A DNA stretch of 64,000 nucleotides from Anastrepha obliqua (GCF_027943255.1 NC_072893.1:88667784-88731783), one strand, 5' to 3'. Shown: positions 21,447 through 34,655, counted from the first letter of the stretch. Notes: a model not told the origin generated them from the letters alone. Program-made: numbers and translations.

Positions 21447-24400
21447 TGACGCATTAAAAGTTGAAGAATTTTCTCGGTGCAACATCAATGGTAACCACCT
21501 AGTGTTGTTGTATCCCAAGGGCTTTTGAAATTCGCGTCTAGTAAATTGCAAAGTAAATTAAATCACTCCTCCACTACCACTGCGACAGTTATTGAAAAAG
21601 AAACCGATTGCTTAAATAAACAGATCTAAAGAGAGGTCGCTACGTAAATCACGAGACGTCTGCCAACATTTGTCATTGTCATGATGCCCAGTATTTTATG
21701 ACTTTTTTAGCCCCGTACAATATCCAACTCAGACCTGCTAAAAAAAGCTAACCAGCTTGACGTGGCGACTGAAATTTGAAAAAGAAATTGGCAAGGATAA
21801 ACCGCACGCTTAGAAAAAATGATGACAATGTTGCTAGGCAGCCGCTGGAACCACTTCCAACAAATTGGATTGGCCACGTACCACCTGGAAATGCTCAACA
21901 GAAGCTAAAATGAACTCTCTTGTCCTTACTTCGTTCCACGTGAGAGATACATAGCTCAAAAATATTTTTTTTATTCACTAAAAAATTATTCAAAAACAAA
22001 ATTGGATTCAAATTCGTGTAAAGACCGTGTAAAAAGAGAGTTTGGTGTATGTATGTATGTGCATATTTTTTTTTTATTAGTGGCTTGAATAATTCTACCT
22101 ATTTTTCGAAAGACAGCGTTTCTTAATCTTTTCCTTTGGCATTCAGTTAAGGGTAGCCCTTTTAAAATTTTAAAGCATATCGGATATCATATATTTTTTT
22201 TTTCTTTTAACTCCTATTCCAGCACAGGGCATCAACTACACCTCTTCACCAGTCAACACGGTTTTGAGCTATGTATCCCAGTTCGTTCCACGTAAGAACA
22301 AGAAAGTTCATTTCAGCTTCTGTTGAGGGCCTCCAGGTGGTACGTGTTCAATTCACAAAGTAAAACCCAGCCTCGATAAGGCAAAAAACAGTGGCTAATA
22401 GCAGACTTTGTTACAACGAAAAAACCAACCAATACCCTGACATGTGGTATCTAGTGATGATAGCATTTTTGGTCCAGTCCGTGTAAACGTGCACACTTGT
22501 TTTTAAGTAGCGATGAATAGTTGCAAAATTCATTTTTTTTTTTCAATCCGTACTTATGGACTGAAGGTTCACTATATAATTTTTTTTTATAAATACTTAT
22601 TTCACTATACGGATTTCACTATTACTTATTTTGCAAGATTTTTATGGAAATTATTTAGAGTTTGTTCATCTTACACGAACTTTTATAAATGTTAATGTTC
22701 CCCAAATTTACTATGTGTCGCACGTATTTTTTTAACGATTTTTTTTTTTTGTACTTATTTTTCAGGAACCCCACTGAGTTGGGTATACCTACATCAAAAA
22801 CGGAAATATGTAAAAAATAAAAAATCGAAATTTAACCTCATTTTAAACTCAAACCAATGTAACAGTCATTATCATTTGTTTACCAATAACTCAGCTTTTA
22901 ATCCTAATACTAAACTGTTTGATTTTAATCTTGAGAAGTTTGTTCCAAGTAGAATTATTAATTAAAAAATCGTTATGTTTCTAAGTTGCCAATCATAATT
23001 CTTGCAGGGGACTTTAACATATGTTCATTTGTATAGATGTGTATATATATTATAGGTATATACATATTTGTACTGATGCATTTGAACTATTTAAAAGCAA
23101 AAAGTAATACTTTCTGGTTTTGCGCAACACTTTTGTCCCAATGTTTCCAATATTTTGCTTTCTGTTATTAATTTACGATGTTTGTTTATAAAGCGACTAT
23201 TCTGAATGTACTTGTGTAGAGCCAATTTCATAAGCTTACAGATTTTTAACAAGCAACACGTTATTCTAACACTGTTAGCGATAACAATTTGTGACAATTA
23301 AAATACTTAACAAGCAAATAGAATATTTTTTTAGCAAATCAATTGCGCTGATGTGTTTATTCGCGGTTTTATTTGGAGGAATTTATAAAAAAATGATTTC
23401 AGGCACAGAAAAATATCTTCTAAAATATATTCATGAAGATAGACATGGTTTTTAAAGAATCAGGCCATTGATTTCAGGAATATTTCATATTTTGGCTTAC
23501 TCTATCTCTTTTCTATGATACAACCATTCTAAAGATAAAAATGTAATGTTCAAATGACAGAACTACTTTTTCTGAAAAATAAATTTTTACACATACCTAC
23601 ATATATATGTATGTATGTGTGGAAGTATGAACTTTTCCCCGAAATCACAGAAAGTTATTTCGAGGGAGTATGGTGGGTTCGGAAAGCAATTTGGTCGCGA
23701 AAATTTCTAATAAGTTTGATTTTATTTACTGCTTCATAATTCACTGTTTTAACTAATTTACCATAATTATTTGTTATGCTGGCAAAATGTTTTTGATTAT
23801 ATGTAATTACCATGGAGTCCCAAATCAAGAACGAAACCTTAGCGATATTCTTTGTCTCCTTCTGATGAAATTCACCATACCTCGTCCATCTCGAGCAATC
23901 GCTGCATCCGTTGCGTTCCCACACTAGCCTTATCATGTAAATTATTTTCCATAAATTAACGTCATTTCTTTGTCATTTGATACTTACACTTTGTTATACT
24001 AAAATTCAATAGGCTTCAAACTGCATATTCAGAAATATTCTAAAAATTGTGGACAAAAAGTTTAAAGCTTTGATACAAAAAAATTGTAATAAAGTATAAA
24101 AACTTTTCGCTATAAGGTTTTTGTTGTAGCATGAACTATTATATATTTTTTATAAAAAATAGTTGTGTGATTATAATGGTGTAAATGGGAAAAAGTCATA
24201 AGGGTACGAATTACTAATGGTTAGGACAAATAGCTGCAATAGCATTCGCTCGCTTCAGGCGGGTATCTTTTGGCAAATACTCGTAATTACTAAAACCTTT
24301 GAAGCCTCACACCCAAAATGGCAATGCACTGCCATGTTCGAATTCGTAAAGACAGCCAATTCAAAGTTGCCATATTACCACCTATATTCGATAGAATTGT

Positions 24401-24654
24401 TAGGCTATTCGGGGTAATCGTTTTTTAACCAAACCATATGTAAGCTATCCAATCTTTTTTGCAGTCTTTTGAAGTAGATTTTAAAAGGGAATGAAATGGA
24501 TCTGTGCATAGCATTTTTTTCTAAGCATTCAATCATATGGCCTATTGCACTTAAGGTCAAGAGAGAAGATTTAAAAGGACAGGAAAGGACAAGTGGAGTG
24601 GGGATTCTTCTCAGTACATTTTCTACATATATCTCAAGACATCTGACAAAAATT
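21447..24654. other. unassigned, with an inverted repeat pair
   Basis: No supported gene over 3.2 kb. It holds the inverted repeat at 21873-21960/22262-22346, poly-T stretches near 22060 and 22740, and catatgta tracts near 23040 and 23600. Open frames are short, overlapping, and lack motifs. Confidence 0.4.
21873..22346. repeat. inverted repeat pair with ~300-bp spacer
   Basis: Arm 21873-21960 is the reverse complement of arm 22262-22346 over ~85 bp. Shared blocks are tttgagctatgtat, gttcatttcagcttctgttga and ccaggtggtacgtg. Inside, the 12-mer ttcgttccacgt lies on the same strand in both arms although its surroundings are inverted. The parent element is unknown. Confidence 0.7.
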
Positions 24655-24790
24655 CTTCTTCTTCTTAATTGGCGCTATAACCGCTTACGCGATTTTGGCC
24701 GAGTTTAACAAAGCGCGCCAGTCGTTTCTTTCTCGTGCTGTGTAGAAGTCCACGCAAGTGGGGAAAGTTACTGATCGCCATTCACTTGGG
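24655..24790 (-). pseudogene. LINE 3' end (RTE-like), SINE partner candidate
   Basis: On the - strand the last codons read ARERNDWRALLNSAKIA and stop (taa at 24694-24696 region). A ~25-nt 3' untranslated end gcggttatagcgccaatt follows, then a (aag)n tail. The peptide form (RDRxxWRxLL) is the usual C-terminus of RTE-like non-LTR reverse transcriptases. The very short 3' untranslated end plus microsatellite tail fits that clade. Only the terminus is recognisable. The second copy is at 54868-55940. Confidence 0.65.
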
Positions 24791-25009
24791 AATGGCCAGG
24801 ACGATTCTTCTGCATATGGTTCAAGCAGCTCACAACGGCCGGGATTAGCCCACGTATCCTCTGGGTAGCTTCCGAACACCCGTTTGGGAGTGAGCTAACG
24901 TGAGAAGGCGAAACATTCCAGGATAGCTGGTTGTGTGTTGGGTTTGGGACCCGCCACTTAAAAATCCCCCCCAATGAAAACTTTAAAAAAGCCTCGGATG
25001 AGACCTCCC

Positions 25010-25570
25010 TATACTGATCTGACAAAAATATGTACCATATAAGTCTGGCGAAAACCGCACAGTGGATTGCCGACGAAGTGTACGGCACCCATATTTCGTG
25101 CCATGGATAGTATCCCGTAAGTAGTCCTATCAGGACTCGTAGCTCACTCGTTCTTTTTCTGAGAAAAAATTTCGATACCACCCCGCTTCTTTTCAGGAAA
25201 CGCTTGGTTGTTTTACAAGTGTCAGCACTGCACCAACGGTTCTTATGACATTTCTTACTGATGGTTGAGATATACCGGACTATGGTATTCCTGCTGTACT
25301 TGGTACTGGAATTGGCTCTGGTACAATTTGATACTACAAAGAACCGCAGTTTGCCAGTTCATTAACTGTTCATTGCCTTGAATACCACAGTGTCGCACAT
25401 AAGTTCAAACTCATTCCGCTTAAACACACAGTTTAACTTCGACTTACATTCCAGAACAATTTGTGAAGAGGAGCGAGTAGTTTCTAAGGCCTTTAGAGCA
25501 GCTTGGCTGTTACTACAAACCCTTGTTTTAATTCCTTGATTGCTACTTTAAGTCTTGCAAAAACTTACTA
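25010..25570 (-). pseudogene. LINE RNase H and C-terminal relic
   Basis: Read on the - strand: CSNSQAALKALETTRSSSQI (form of the RNase H SDSQAAL motif), KRNEFELMC, later TSELRVLIGLLTGYYP (form of the xLxxLLTGHxP segment downstream of RNase H), then a degraded tail. The order fits the C-terminal part of a LOA/R1/I-type element. Stops and frameshifts separate the pieces. Confidence 0.6.
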
Positions 25571-27205
25571 CTACTTAAAGTAGCCAAGCATCTGAAGTGT
25601 AGAGAAGTAAAAGTAAACTATTTTATTTGAAAATTTATGATAAAATCTCATTTAAATCTGTTTCTATCTTTAGGAGTATGTAGAAAGGTATTAAATGTAT
25701 TATCCGCTCGGGTTAACAAGGCAATGATTTGTTTATATTTTGCTCGTCAAAGAAAACATGTATGTAAATATTTAAATTATTTTTTAGAAAATTAAGGCCC
25801 ACCCAGACAGTGGTGTCTGCAATATTTCAGAATACTAACATTAACATACTCCTCCTGAAGAGATGTTAAATATTTGAGTTTTCTGAGACTGCGTGTCGGC
25901 CTAATCCCAATACAAAAATAAAATTGTAGTCCGATTCTTGGTTCAAAATTTGTGTCATACTGTATAAAGAAAAATGTTTAATTATAAACACCACTGCACA
26001 CAAATTTGTATCTACATACATAAGTTTTGCAAAACGCATTTTCCCAATGTAGCAAAATATTTATTTAAATATAGGTGCATGTTTATATACATATACACAC
26101 CTACATATGCAGTATTATAATACATATATACTAAATATTGGATGTCAAAAGCCTCATAGGGATATTCCGCATTTTGATTAGCACAAGCTAATAAAATGTT
26201 AAAATTTCCTCTAAGAACATTATCACCGTTTTGTGGCTTATCGCTTTAATCCATTTTTAATGAAGCAGATTCACCATAGAAAATTACTCCAACAATAAAC
26301 TTAAATGATTTACTTTAAAAGTTTTGGTTGTAGCAATAAAACTCTCATTGCAAGCCTGCTAATCGATTATTCTTTCTAAGTAGAGAAGAAGCGTAAAAAT
26401 AAAAAATAAAAAAAAATGAACGGCGACAAGGAAAAAGGTTGAAAAACATACATACATATGTATGTAGATATGTATTCTTATAAATTATTTGATAATGAAA
26501 AACAGTTTTGGAAAATTCAACTTTCGTTTATGTGCTGAACGCGGGTCTGGGGTCAGAAATTTAAAATTTTTTTCTTTTACCAGGTTCCTGTTCGTGGTCT
26601 TGTAAATAAATAAATAAAAACCATAGAACTTAAAATTTGGAATACTGCCAATTTTTAGGACACTTCACAGATTAATAACAAAATTCAGCTTAATTATTAA
26701 TTAATAATAGATAAGAGCTAGAACGAATCCAAAGAATTCTTAAAAATGTGTGTTCAGTTTTGTTTTGCGAACGAAGTTTTGCCAAATTAACAATAACACA
26801 AAATCTCACCCGTTAGCCTGCGAATAACTAAAAAATAAGTTATTATGTTTATTGTATTCTATGAAGCAGCCCCCAACGCAACTGAAGCAGAATATACTAC
26901 TTATCTTTGTTCTTTGTTGCACCTAAATAAAACCACTAAAGATAGGCCGTAGAACATCTCATACATGTTTCCTAATGCTGCTGATTGAGAGAGTTCATCG
27001 TAAGTCACTACGAGTACCTGCCATTTTTACAGTGACGTGCTCGTTACAGAAACTTAAGATGACGATGGAAGAAATGCTTCTACCACAAGTCTTCGATATT
27101 TCAGCAATTGAATTGAAGTTTATTGATACAACTTTTTAAATACTTAACTGCGCCAATTTTTGGCCAGCATATTTCCTAAGAGCAAATAATATAACACACG
27201 GATTA
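25571..27205. other. unassigned AT-rich DNA
   Basis: No gene or element recognised. Includes catatgta and acacac simple sequence near 26090 and 26450. Confidence 0.4.
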
Positions 27206-27968
27206 AAAATTCCCGGGCCTAATACATAGTTTCATTACATTCAGCTCTTTTTCAGTTAGTACTAACTTTAACTTAAGACAGCTGTTAAAATTGTATGATA
27301 TTATTTTCATTAGTTGGTGAGTTATTTTGCTAAGAGTGACGCTATTTTTTTATATTTAAAACAGTGGATCAAAAAGAATTTCGTGAACTAATTTTACACT
27401 GCTCTTTGATGGGGAGAAAATACCGTTCAAGCGAAGCAATGGCTTGAGAAGTCTTATGATGACTCCGCTCCATCAGAAACAACAATAAAACGATGGTTTG
27501 CTGACTTCAAACGTGGTCAAAGAGACATCGATAATGCACAACGCAGTGAACGTCTAAATGAGCTTCTGGTGTTACCACATAATCGTTTTGAATGATCGAA
27601 AAGAAAAGTAGCGTAAGTTAGCTGACATCGTAAAGATATCAGAAGGACGTGTTGGCATTATATTGCATTAGCATTTGACTATGAGAAAGCTGATTGACCG
27701 TGTCCTCGCCAATGAAAACAATGCCAAAATTATATGTATTGAACCCAGCTACTACTGACTGTTCGCAGATCTAAAAAATTGCTCGCCAGTAAAAAATTTT
27801 CCTCGAATGACTAGGTTATCGCTGAAACTGGCGCCTATTTTGAGGCAAAAGATAAATCGTTCGACAAAAGTGGTATTGAAATGTTCGAGCTGCGATAGAA
27901 TGATTGTGTTGAATAAAGCTAATTTTGAACAAAAACAAAGTACTTTCTTTGTTAGGCCCGGGAATTTT
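27206..27968 (+). mobile_element. internally deleted mariner element
   Basis: Inverted ends of 17 bp (27206-27222, 27952-27968; aaaattcccgggcctaa) match perfectly. TA is at 27204-27205 on the left; the right neighbour reads CA, one step from TA. At 763 bp it is about 500 bp shorter than a normal mariner, and the missing part is the catalytic middle. Confidence 0.85.
27364..27925 (+). pseudogene. mariner transposase remnant, N- and C-terminal parts
   Basis: The N-terminal part begins near VDQKEFRELI and continues through SYDDSAPSETTIKRWFADFK and the HTH region, with frameshifts. The text then jumps to FADLKNCSPVKNF-type and FEAKDKSFDKSGIEMFE-type sequence, the C-terminus of irritans-like mariners. 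The segments holding the catalytic aspartates are absent, so it encodes no active enzyme. Confidence 0.8.
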
Positions 27969-29917
27969 CAGGATTCTGAAAGTGTGTGTTGTTTTCAAAA
28001 TTCTGAATGTGTGTTGTTCGCCATCAACGCATGGCTCCTCTGTTAAGATTTCTTCTAAGATTTACGGTCGATAAAGCAGATTGTCAAAACCCGATAAAAG
28101 CTACATTACAAAACTTGGAAGCACCGATTTCAGCCGTAATTAAAGGGTCTTTCAAATGTGCTGCCTCGATATCAGTAGTGGCATTTGTAAAAAGAGACAG
28201 ATGTACAATTTCACACGATAGAATAACGCGCTAAAATTATGAAATGGTCGTGCTTTAAGAACCACATATCTCAAAACTTCGTAACTTTTTTGGTGGGAAT
28301 AATTTCAAGAAACTGGTTCTAACGGACGTTCTGTCAAGAATATTGCTGCTGCAGCGCAAAATGTTGCTGAACAACTATGTCATTCATGAGTCGACTGTTT
28401 GTCGGATAGATGTGACGTGCTCATGGTGGACATTAAAATTACTTACGTATGCCATTTTTCATATATAATTGTATAGAGGCATATTTTGAATAAAAATAGT
28501 GAAATCTAAAAGAATCTAAATTTCTACATGTGTTATATTAAAACAACATCTAGGTGCGACTTGTGCAAGATATTTATTTCATAAGCGCCTATATACTGCG
28601 GTTTATTGCTTCATACTAATTTTAAGCCCAAACCCATATGTATGTGCTCAAAAGATACAGCTTTTATTACTGTATGATTTGATCATGAAACAAATTAGAA
28701 TACTATAATAACAACTCGAGTCAACGATCAAGTATTGCTTTAAAATTATTTTTTTTTTTTTTTGTAAGTTCCTCATTTCCAAGTTATTCACCTAATAAAA
28801 ATACGTAAGTATGTATGTATATAACAATCCAGAGATGATTCTCCAAATATCAGCAGCATTTGATTTAGTGCCAGCCTTATCATTGATGAAGGTCAATCAA
28901 TTAGTACGCATAGATACACATACGACTCTACATAGCTTTTTCAAAAAGAGGCAGTTGAACCTACATAAAGTCAAAATAATCTATGTTTGAATGTATGCTT
29001 TTTTTTCTTTTATAAGAGTATTAATTGTTGGTAATTCATGAGTTAACTGGCCTCGACTACCCTAGAACAAGGTGGCACGATCTTACCACAATCACATGTT
29101 TTTGATATTGATAATTTGCAATTTAGATCACACAGGTGAGATTTTATCAATCTGTGACGCTTGCTTATGTACCAAGTTCAGTAAAAATTTCTAATCCTAT
29201 CCCATCTAACACATCCCACTTGTCATTGATCAACTGAAAGACTTTAAAATGTAGAAGCTCAATTCTTGCCCTCTCGTTTGTTTTTAATCGTTCAAAGAAA
29301 TAAGTTTCGTCTTTCAAAGAATAAGAAGTCTTCGTATCGCTCTTCCTTTCTATATCAGTTAAATACAAATTAAGCTCGTATGCTCGTATTGAACGTGCAC
29401 TTCATGATTTTAATGAGATTCCTAATTCTCAGTTCCTCACTTCTCAGTTTCAAAGAAATAATTTTCTGTGCTATTGACTTAGTTAGAGGTGAGTTTGTAA
29501 TTAATTTTAAATTTTAATTTCCTATAATATATAATTGCATTATTTCTTAGTTTCAGTAGCCAGTTTGAAATCAGGTTTTCTTGACTTCTTCTAAGAGGAT
29601 CCACTCTTATTCAAATATTTAATTTGAATTCAAAAATAAACTTGAACTTGAAAGACGCTGTGTCATTCACAAGTATCAGTAAAATGTGCTCTAAATCATT
29701 GTCCTCATCTCACAAAGTTAAAGTAGTGTTGTTAGATAACCCAAATGCTTACAAACATATGAATACACAGCCCTTTTAAAAGAGGCACAGCTTAAAATTC
29801 ATTATTTTTCAGAAAACGTAAAATAAACAGTATTTTTAAACTTTTAAAGATCTTAAAAAAAAAATAAAGTTTATCAAGATTGTTTTTAATTTATATGTAT
29901 ATATCCATATATAATAT
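27969..29917. other. unassigned, with a possible transposase scrap
   Basis: At ~28330-28380 the + strand reads GRSVKNIAAAAQNVAEQ, resembling the linker region of the mariner-like family at 47560 and 58580. The match is short. The rest is AT-rich with poly-T at 28750. No gene supported. Confidence 0.3.
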
Positions 29918-30090
29918 ATGACACCGTTTATTTGGCCAAACAAGGGACCTATAATTTCATGCCGCCTCGGAATGGCAAATGGTTTTTTAAGAGGAGCTTT
30001 TTCATGTCGGATTTTTGCCATCGCCTGCTGAGGGGCGACAACTTTTTCTATCATTTGATGTATCATCTCCAGCGTTTTGATTCCGGGGAT
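29918..30090 (-). repeat. diverged SINE copy
   Basis: It retains gggacctataatttcatgcc, gaggagctttttcatg and cctgctgaggggcgac in SINE order. Between them are changes typical of an older subtype (cctcggaatggcaaatgg). The head at the right is degenerate and the 3' tail hairpin is missing. Confidence 0.6.
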
Positions 30091-30677
30091 TGTTTTAATA
30101 CTTGTTGGAAGAACTGATTTTTGAATTATAATCTTTTTGATAAAAGTTTTCCGCAATTTTAAATTATTTTTCGAATAATTATTTCACTAAATTGTTGCTC
30201 ATTTCTTACTGCATTTTTTTTAGTTGTGACTCCTTTCTAATATTCAAGGCCATAAAGTAAGTGAAAAGCAATTTTAAAAAGAAAAAGAAGGAGTCACAAT
30301 TCGAAAAAGTTATATTTTCAAAAGAGAGATATTTTGGATTGTGCGACTTTTGTAGACGGTGTGCGGTGCTTATTTATGTAAGTGCGATAATTAAATGCAT
30401 ATTTACTGAAGTAAATCAGTTTTGAATTTCAAACGAATTTCATGACCCATAGCAAAGCAGTTTATCAATTGTTTCTGTTTCGTCGAAGCGTTGCGAAATT
30501 GGCAATGAACTTCCAGTTCCATATTCTTCCCTTTATATTTTCTATTGATTTGTATTATGTTGATGTTTATATGTATTTTCATATTTATTGTAAGACATTG
30601 TACCATATTTTATTGACAATAAATAATTCTGAACGGTATTTGTGTGAACAGCCATCTCAGTCACATGACACTCGACT
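30091..30677. other. unassigned
   Basis: AT-rich. An 82-codon open frame at 30442-30690 overlaps an opposing frame and has no motif. Confidence 0.35.
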
Positions 30678-30689
30678 TACATTCGTTTA

Positions 30690-30975
30690 AAATAATAAAA
30701 CAAATAAATAATTGGCGCGTACACTTCTGTTAGGTGTTTGGCCGAGCTCCTCCCCCTATTTGTGGTGTGCGTCTTGATGTTGTTCCACAAATGGAGGGAC
30801 CTACAGTTTCAAGCCGACTCCGAACGGCAGATATTTTTATGAGGAGCTTTTTCATGGCAGAAATACACTCGGAGGTTTGCCATTGCCTGCCGAGGGGCGA
30901 CCGCTATTAGAAAAATCTTTTTATTAATTTTGCTTTCACCGAGATTTGAACCAATGACGCACCAACCCATTCGGC
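30690..30975 (-). repeat. SINE copy 7 with target-site duplication
   Basis: It is flanked by the direct repeat tacattcgttta (30678-30689 and 30976-30987), the clearest target duplication of any SINE here. The 3' tail is AAATAAAT-like next to aattggcgcgtacac. The hairpin is of the cacttctgttaggtg subfamily. The head is cut short at ggct and part of the B box region is deleted. Confidence 0.92.
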
Positions 30976-31369
30976 TACATTCGTTTACAATATAAAAATA
31001 TACATAAATATCAAATGATTTTTAAATTTTGCTAATTATTCGCTATTATTACTGTAAAAACAAAACAGTTGCCAACAAACATGTTTATTAGTAATTTTAA
31101 TAAAACCCCACATTTTCTGTTCAACTACGGCAGTTTGCACAAGCTTTTAACAGTTTTTTGTACATAGTATTTACATACCTTCATACATATACTCGTACAT
31201 AAGTAGCTGAAATAGTTTAAAGTCATTGTTATTGCTCTTTGAAACACGCCGCGCACGATGAGTTTTGCCATTCAAAGAAATGCGCTAAGTGCAACAACTA
31301 CTTAAATAAATAAATAAATGAATAACAAAAAAATAAAAATTCGGTCCGGATCGAGAACTCAATACTCTA

Positions 31370-32407
31370 GGTTGTTCAATAAGTTTTGCGGTTCTTTCAA
31401 CGAGACTCCAATTTACGAATTCCATCACTAAAGTGAGAATCTGGAAGGGCTGCGAAATACGCTTCCACAGCATCATTTGATAAAAAACGCTTTCCACGCA
31501 TACATTTTTTTAGGTCCGGAAACAGATGGAAGTCGTTAATGGGCAAATCTGGTGAATACGGTGGATGCTTAAAAATTCGAACTTTAATTCATGGATTTTA
31601 GCTATGGTCAAAATGCTGGCCCTTTGAAAAATAATTTTTCCCTTTGCAAAGCTAGATCTTTTTTCACGAATTTTTTCTTCAGCCGGTCTAAAGGTTTGCA
31701 ATAATATTCAGAATTTATTGTTTTACCAGTTTGCAAGTAATGCACAAGCAAAAAAATTCCTTACGCATCCCAAAAAACTGATGCTAACACCTTCTTGGCC
31801 TATATCTGGGCACGAACTCGTTTCGGAGTCGAACAACCAGGTTTACACCACTCTTTAGCTTCTTGTTTTGATTAAGGATCATGGTAATATACCTAAGTCT
31901 CCTCCTTAATGCGGAATCGATGCACAAAATCTACTTCGTCTTTTCGAAAACGGTATCCGAATGCGGTACCCATTATGCACAGAGTTGCCTAGGACTTCTA
32001 CTAAATCGCTTCCAGTCACTTGACGATTTTCCAATACGATATCCTGTATTTTTTCTACGATTTCTGATGCTGTTGCTGTTTTTGGGCGTCCTTGACATGG
32101 ATCGTCTTCAAGGCTTGTACGACCACATTTCAATTCAGCAACCCATCTTTCTGCTGTACTGTGCGAAAAGTTTTTATGGTATACACTTTCAACATTCGTT
32201 CATAAATTTCCTTTGCTTTTAAATCGACAAAACAAAAAATTCAATCACTACACGATACTTGCTTTTTTCCATTGTACTTTTCTCGCTTGTAAACAAAGAA
32301 TGAATTGACAGATTGAAATGAAACTTCACATACCTTCATATGAAAATCGTAATAACATAACAAAGAAAACCATTGACAATAAAAAAATGTAGGCTTATTG
32401 AACAACC
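31370..32407 (-). mobile_element. degenerate irritans-type mariner
   Basis: The ends ggttgttcaataag (31370-) and its complement (to 32407) are flanked by TA at 31368-31369 and 32408-32409. The 1038-bp length shows internal loss. On the - strand, pieces of transposase appear in order: LEDDPCQGRPKTATASEIVEKIQ, LFFKGPAF-type, LTIAKIHELKFEFL, and CMRGKRF-type sequence, separated by frameshifts. It is the same family as the fragment at 37941. Confidence 0.88.
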
Positions 32408-32695
32408 TAGTATTTGGCTGGTATCTTTGGCTGTCAACTTTGTAACGTAAATTAACGTTATGTGGCTGCTGGCCGTGTTATTGACCGATTTTGGCTATTT
32501 TCAATGCTAAACTACCACGGATAAAGAGCAATAAGATCACCAAGTTTCATTGAAGTTAATTAATTTTTGCTCTCGTTATCATGCACACGGACAGGCGGAC
32601 GGGCTGACAGACAAAGCTAAATTAACTCCTCTTATCATTCAGAGCATTTTGATATATGTATACAGTTTGTCAAGAATATCTTTGCATTTATTTAT

Positions 32696-33002
32696 AATTG
32701 GCGTGTACACCCTATTTGGGTATTTGGCCGAGCTCCTCCTCCTATTTGTGGTGCGCGTCTTGATGTTGTTCCACAAATGGAGGGACCTACAGTTTCAAGC
32801 CGACTCCGAACGGCAGATATTTTTCTGAGGACCTTTTTCATGGCAGAAATACACTCGGAGGTTTGCCATTGCTTGCCGAGGGGCGAGCGCTATTAGAAAA
32901 ACTATTTCTTCTATTTCCTGTTTCACTGAGATTCGAACCGACGTTCTCTCTGTGAATTCCGAATGGTAGTCACGCACCAACCCATTCGGCTACGGCGGCC
33001 GC
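32696..33002 (-). repeat. SINE, full-length copy 8
   Basis: Complete from the tail (aattggcgtgtacaccctatttgggt) to the head (ctacggcggccgc), with all central blocks. The hairpin is of the ccctatttggg type. One change (gaggacctttttcat) interrupts an otherwise conserved central word. Confidence 0.92.
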
Positions 33003-33599
33003 ATCTGAATGCATAGTGAGGAAAAATTTTAAATTTTAGCTTTGATCGAGAATTCCAACAACAAATAAAAAAGCAAACAAAAAATTTCTACACACATTTC
33101 ATTAATGTACTTATCCACCACTATTAGGCGCCAACAGTTATTAAATAAACACACACATTACAAAAACAACAACAAAATAAGATGTTTACTCTATTTAAAA
33201 AGTGTCAAAAAAATCTTTGCATAATTGATGAAAACAACAAAAAATTCAGCTATTTTCCGCGAATTTCATTCATTTGGGTTTTTTCGCAAATGGTATGGAA
33301 TGTGAAAGGGGTAAGAAATTATTATTATTATGTTTACATGCAAATTTCTCAAATTTCGAAGCACATTGAAAAAAGCTGATGTCATTGTTACACATTGAAA
33401 AAGGACTTGCATGGGCTAAGGCAAATTCACAACGGAATTAGGCAAACGAAATATTCGCGGTTGAATCTTCCTTTTGGGCGAAAAGTTGCATACATCGGTT
33501 CTGGTGTAATCGAAAACTTCAGACAACGTAGTAGGGGATGTAGTTTTTATGAATAAAATTTACCAAAACACATTATTACTGTCAGTTACGAAGGTGTTT
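33003..33599. other. unassigned
   Basis: AT-rich with acaaca repeats. No gene seen. Confidence 0.35.
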
Positions 33600-33981
33600 G
33601 CAGTTGCAAGAAGAGAACGATCCCAAGCACCGATGCCGCAGTGTGTAGAGGGAAAAGAGCAAACTGGGACCGTTATGCTGGATTGGCCTTCAAAATGTTT
33701 GAGAAATTGTTAAGGAAAAACTTAAAGAAAATCAAATATGTATAAACGGTCAAACAGGTATCAAGGCAAATGCGGTTGATTTGAAACCGATTGCCTCCAC
33801 AACTTGTGCAGAAATTAACACAAAATATTACTCGAAGATGTGACTTTTTGTGACACTTTATTGAATATATGTTTTGCGTATAATAAATATTATAAGCCCA
33901 TAAAATGCAGTTTGTTAGAATCGAATTAGTCAAATAGTTAGTTTCTAAGTTAGGGCAGTCACGCTTCTATTAGACATACTG
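33600..33981 (+). mobile_element. Tc1-like element, 3' relic
   Basis: The + strand holds ENDPKHRCRSV (the catalytic DNDPKH motif with the first D changed to E), then WIGL and scattered Tc1-like residues in changing frames. The right edge reads ctattagacatactg followed by TA (33982-33983), complementary to a Tc1-type cagtatgtc end. The left end was not found. Confidence 0.5.
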
Positions 33982-33983
33982 TA

Positions 33984-34339
33984 TATAACATATGTATTTC
34001 TATATTTATCTTGATTCTTTTATGTGAGCACACGTCATGTGAACAATATTAAAATGGCCTTGAGCAGAAGTGTGTGGGGTATAAAAATCACTAGTTTTAA
34101 TATTTGTTAATTTTAAAGCCGTAAATTGTGATTTAGGTTCCGATTAGGTTCATTTTCTAATATGCGAATTTTAAGATGTCGAGTGTTTTTAGTTTTTATT
34201 GACTCTATTATTTATTGCTTCCGTTAATTAACATTCCCAATATTTTAAATAGTAATTCAATCGTAACATAATTAAAAAATATATATTATTTAAAATATGG
34301 TTAGCTTGTGCGGATGCATCCAGTGATGCGACCACCAAC
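33984..34339. other. unassigned
   Basis: AT-rich, no gene or element recognised. Confidence 0.35.
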
Positions 34340-34655
34340 AAAAATATAAGCTTAGTAGAGTAATTCGAGAAGCATTTTTCTTTTAAGCATCTTATGACGA
34401 CTGTCTTCTCTCATTACACATGATGCCAAAGTATTTGGGTCCAAGAATAATCGCTTCTGATAGCGCGTTGCTGTGTTTTTAATTTCCTCTTTAACCGTCG
34501 GTATTTTGAGATCCCTGTGGATTTGGGCATTGCAGACATACCAAGAGCAATTTATTATCATCCTACGTCTTTATACTGAAGTATTCTCTGTAGTATTTCT
34601 ATATTTGAGTTGGCTGCAGTACCCCATAGCAGGATACCGTATATACAAACAGCAT
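34340..34655 (-). pseudogene. Jockey-type LINE, C-terminal relic
   Basis: On the - strand: YGILLWGTAANSNIEILQR, a break, then IHRDLKIPTVKEEIKNTATR and HPNTLAS-type residues. These are hallmark words from the thumb and C-terminus of Jockey-clade reverse transcriptases (YGIQLWG.A..SNIE..QR, IHRDL.I..V..EI). Frameshifts and stops interrupt it. Confidence 0.8.

Noticed and set aside
11656..34327. 18-base match gtgcggatgcatccagtg at 11656 and 34309
   Set aside because: Possibly a scrap of the same repeat, but too short and without supporting flanks.
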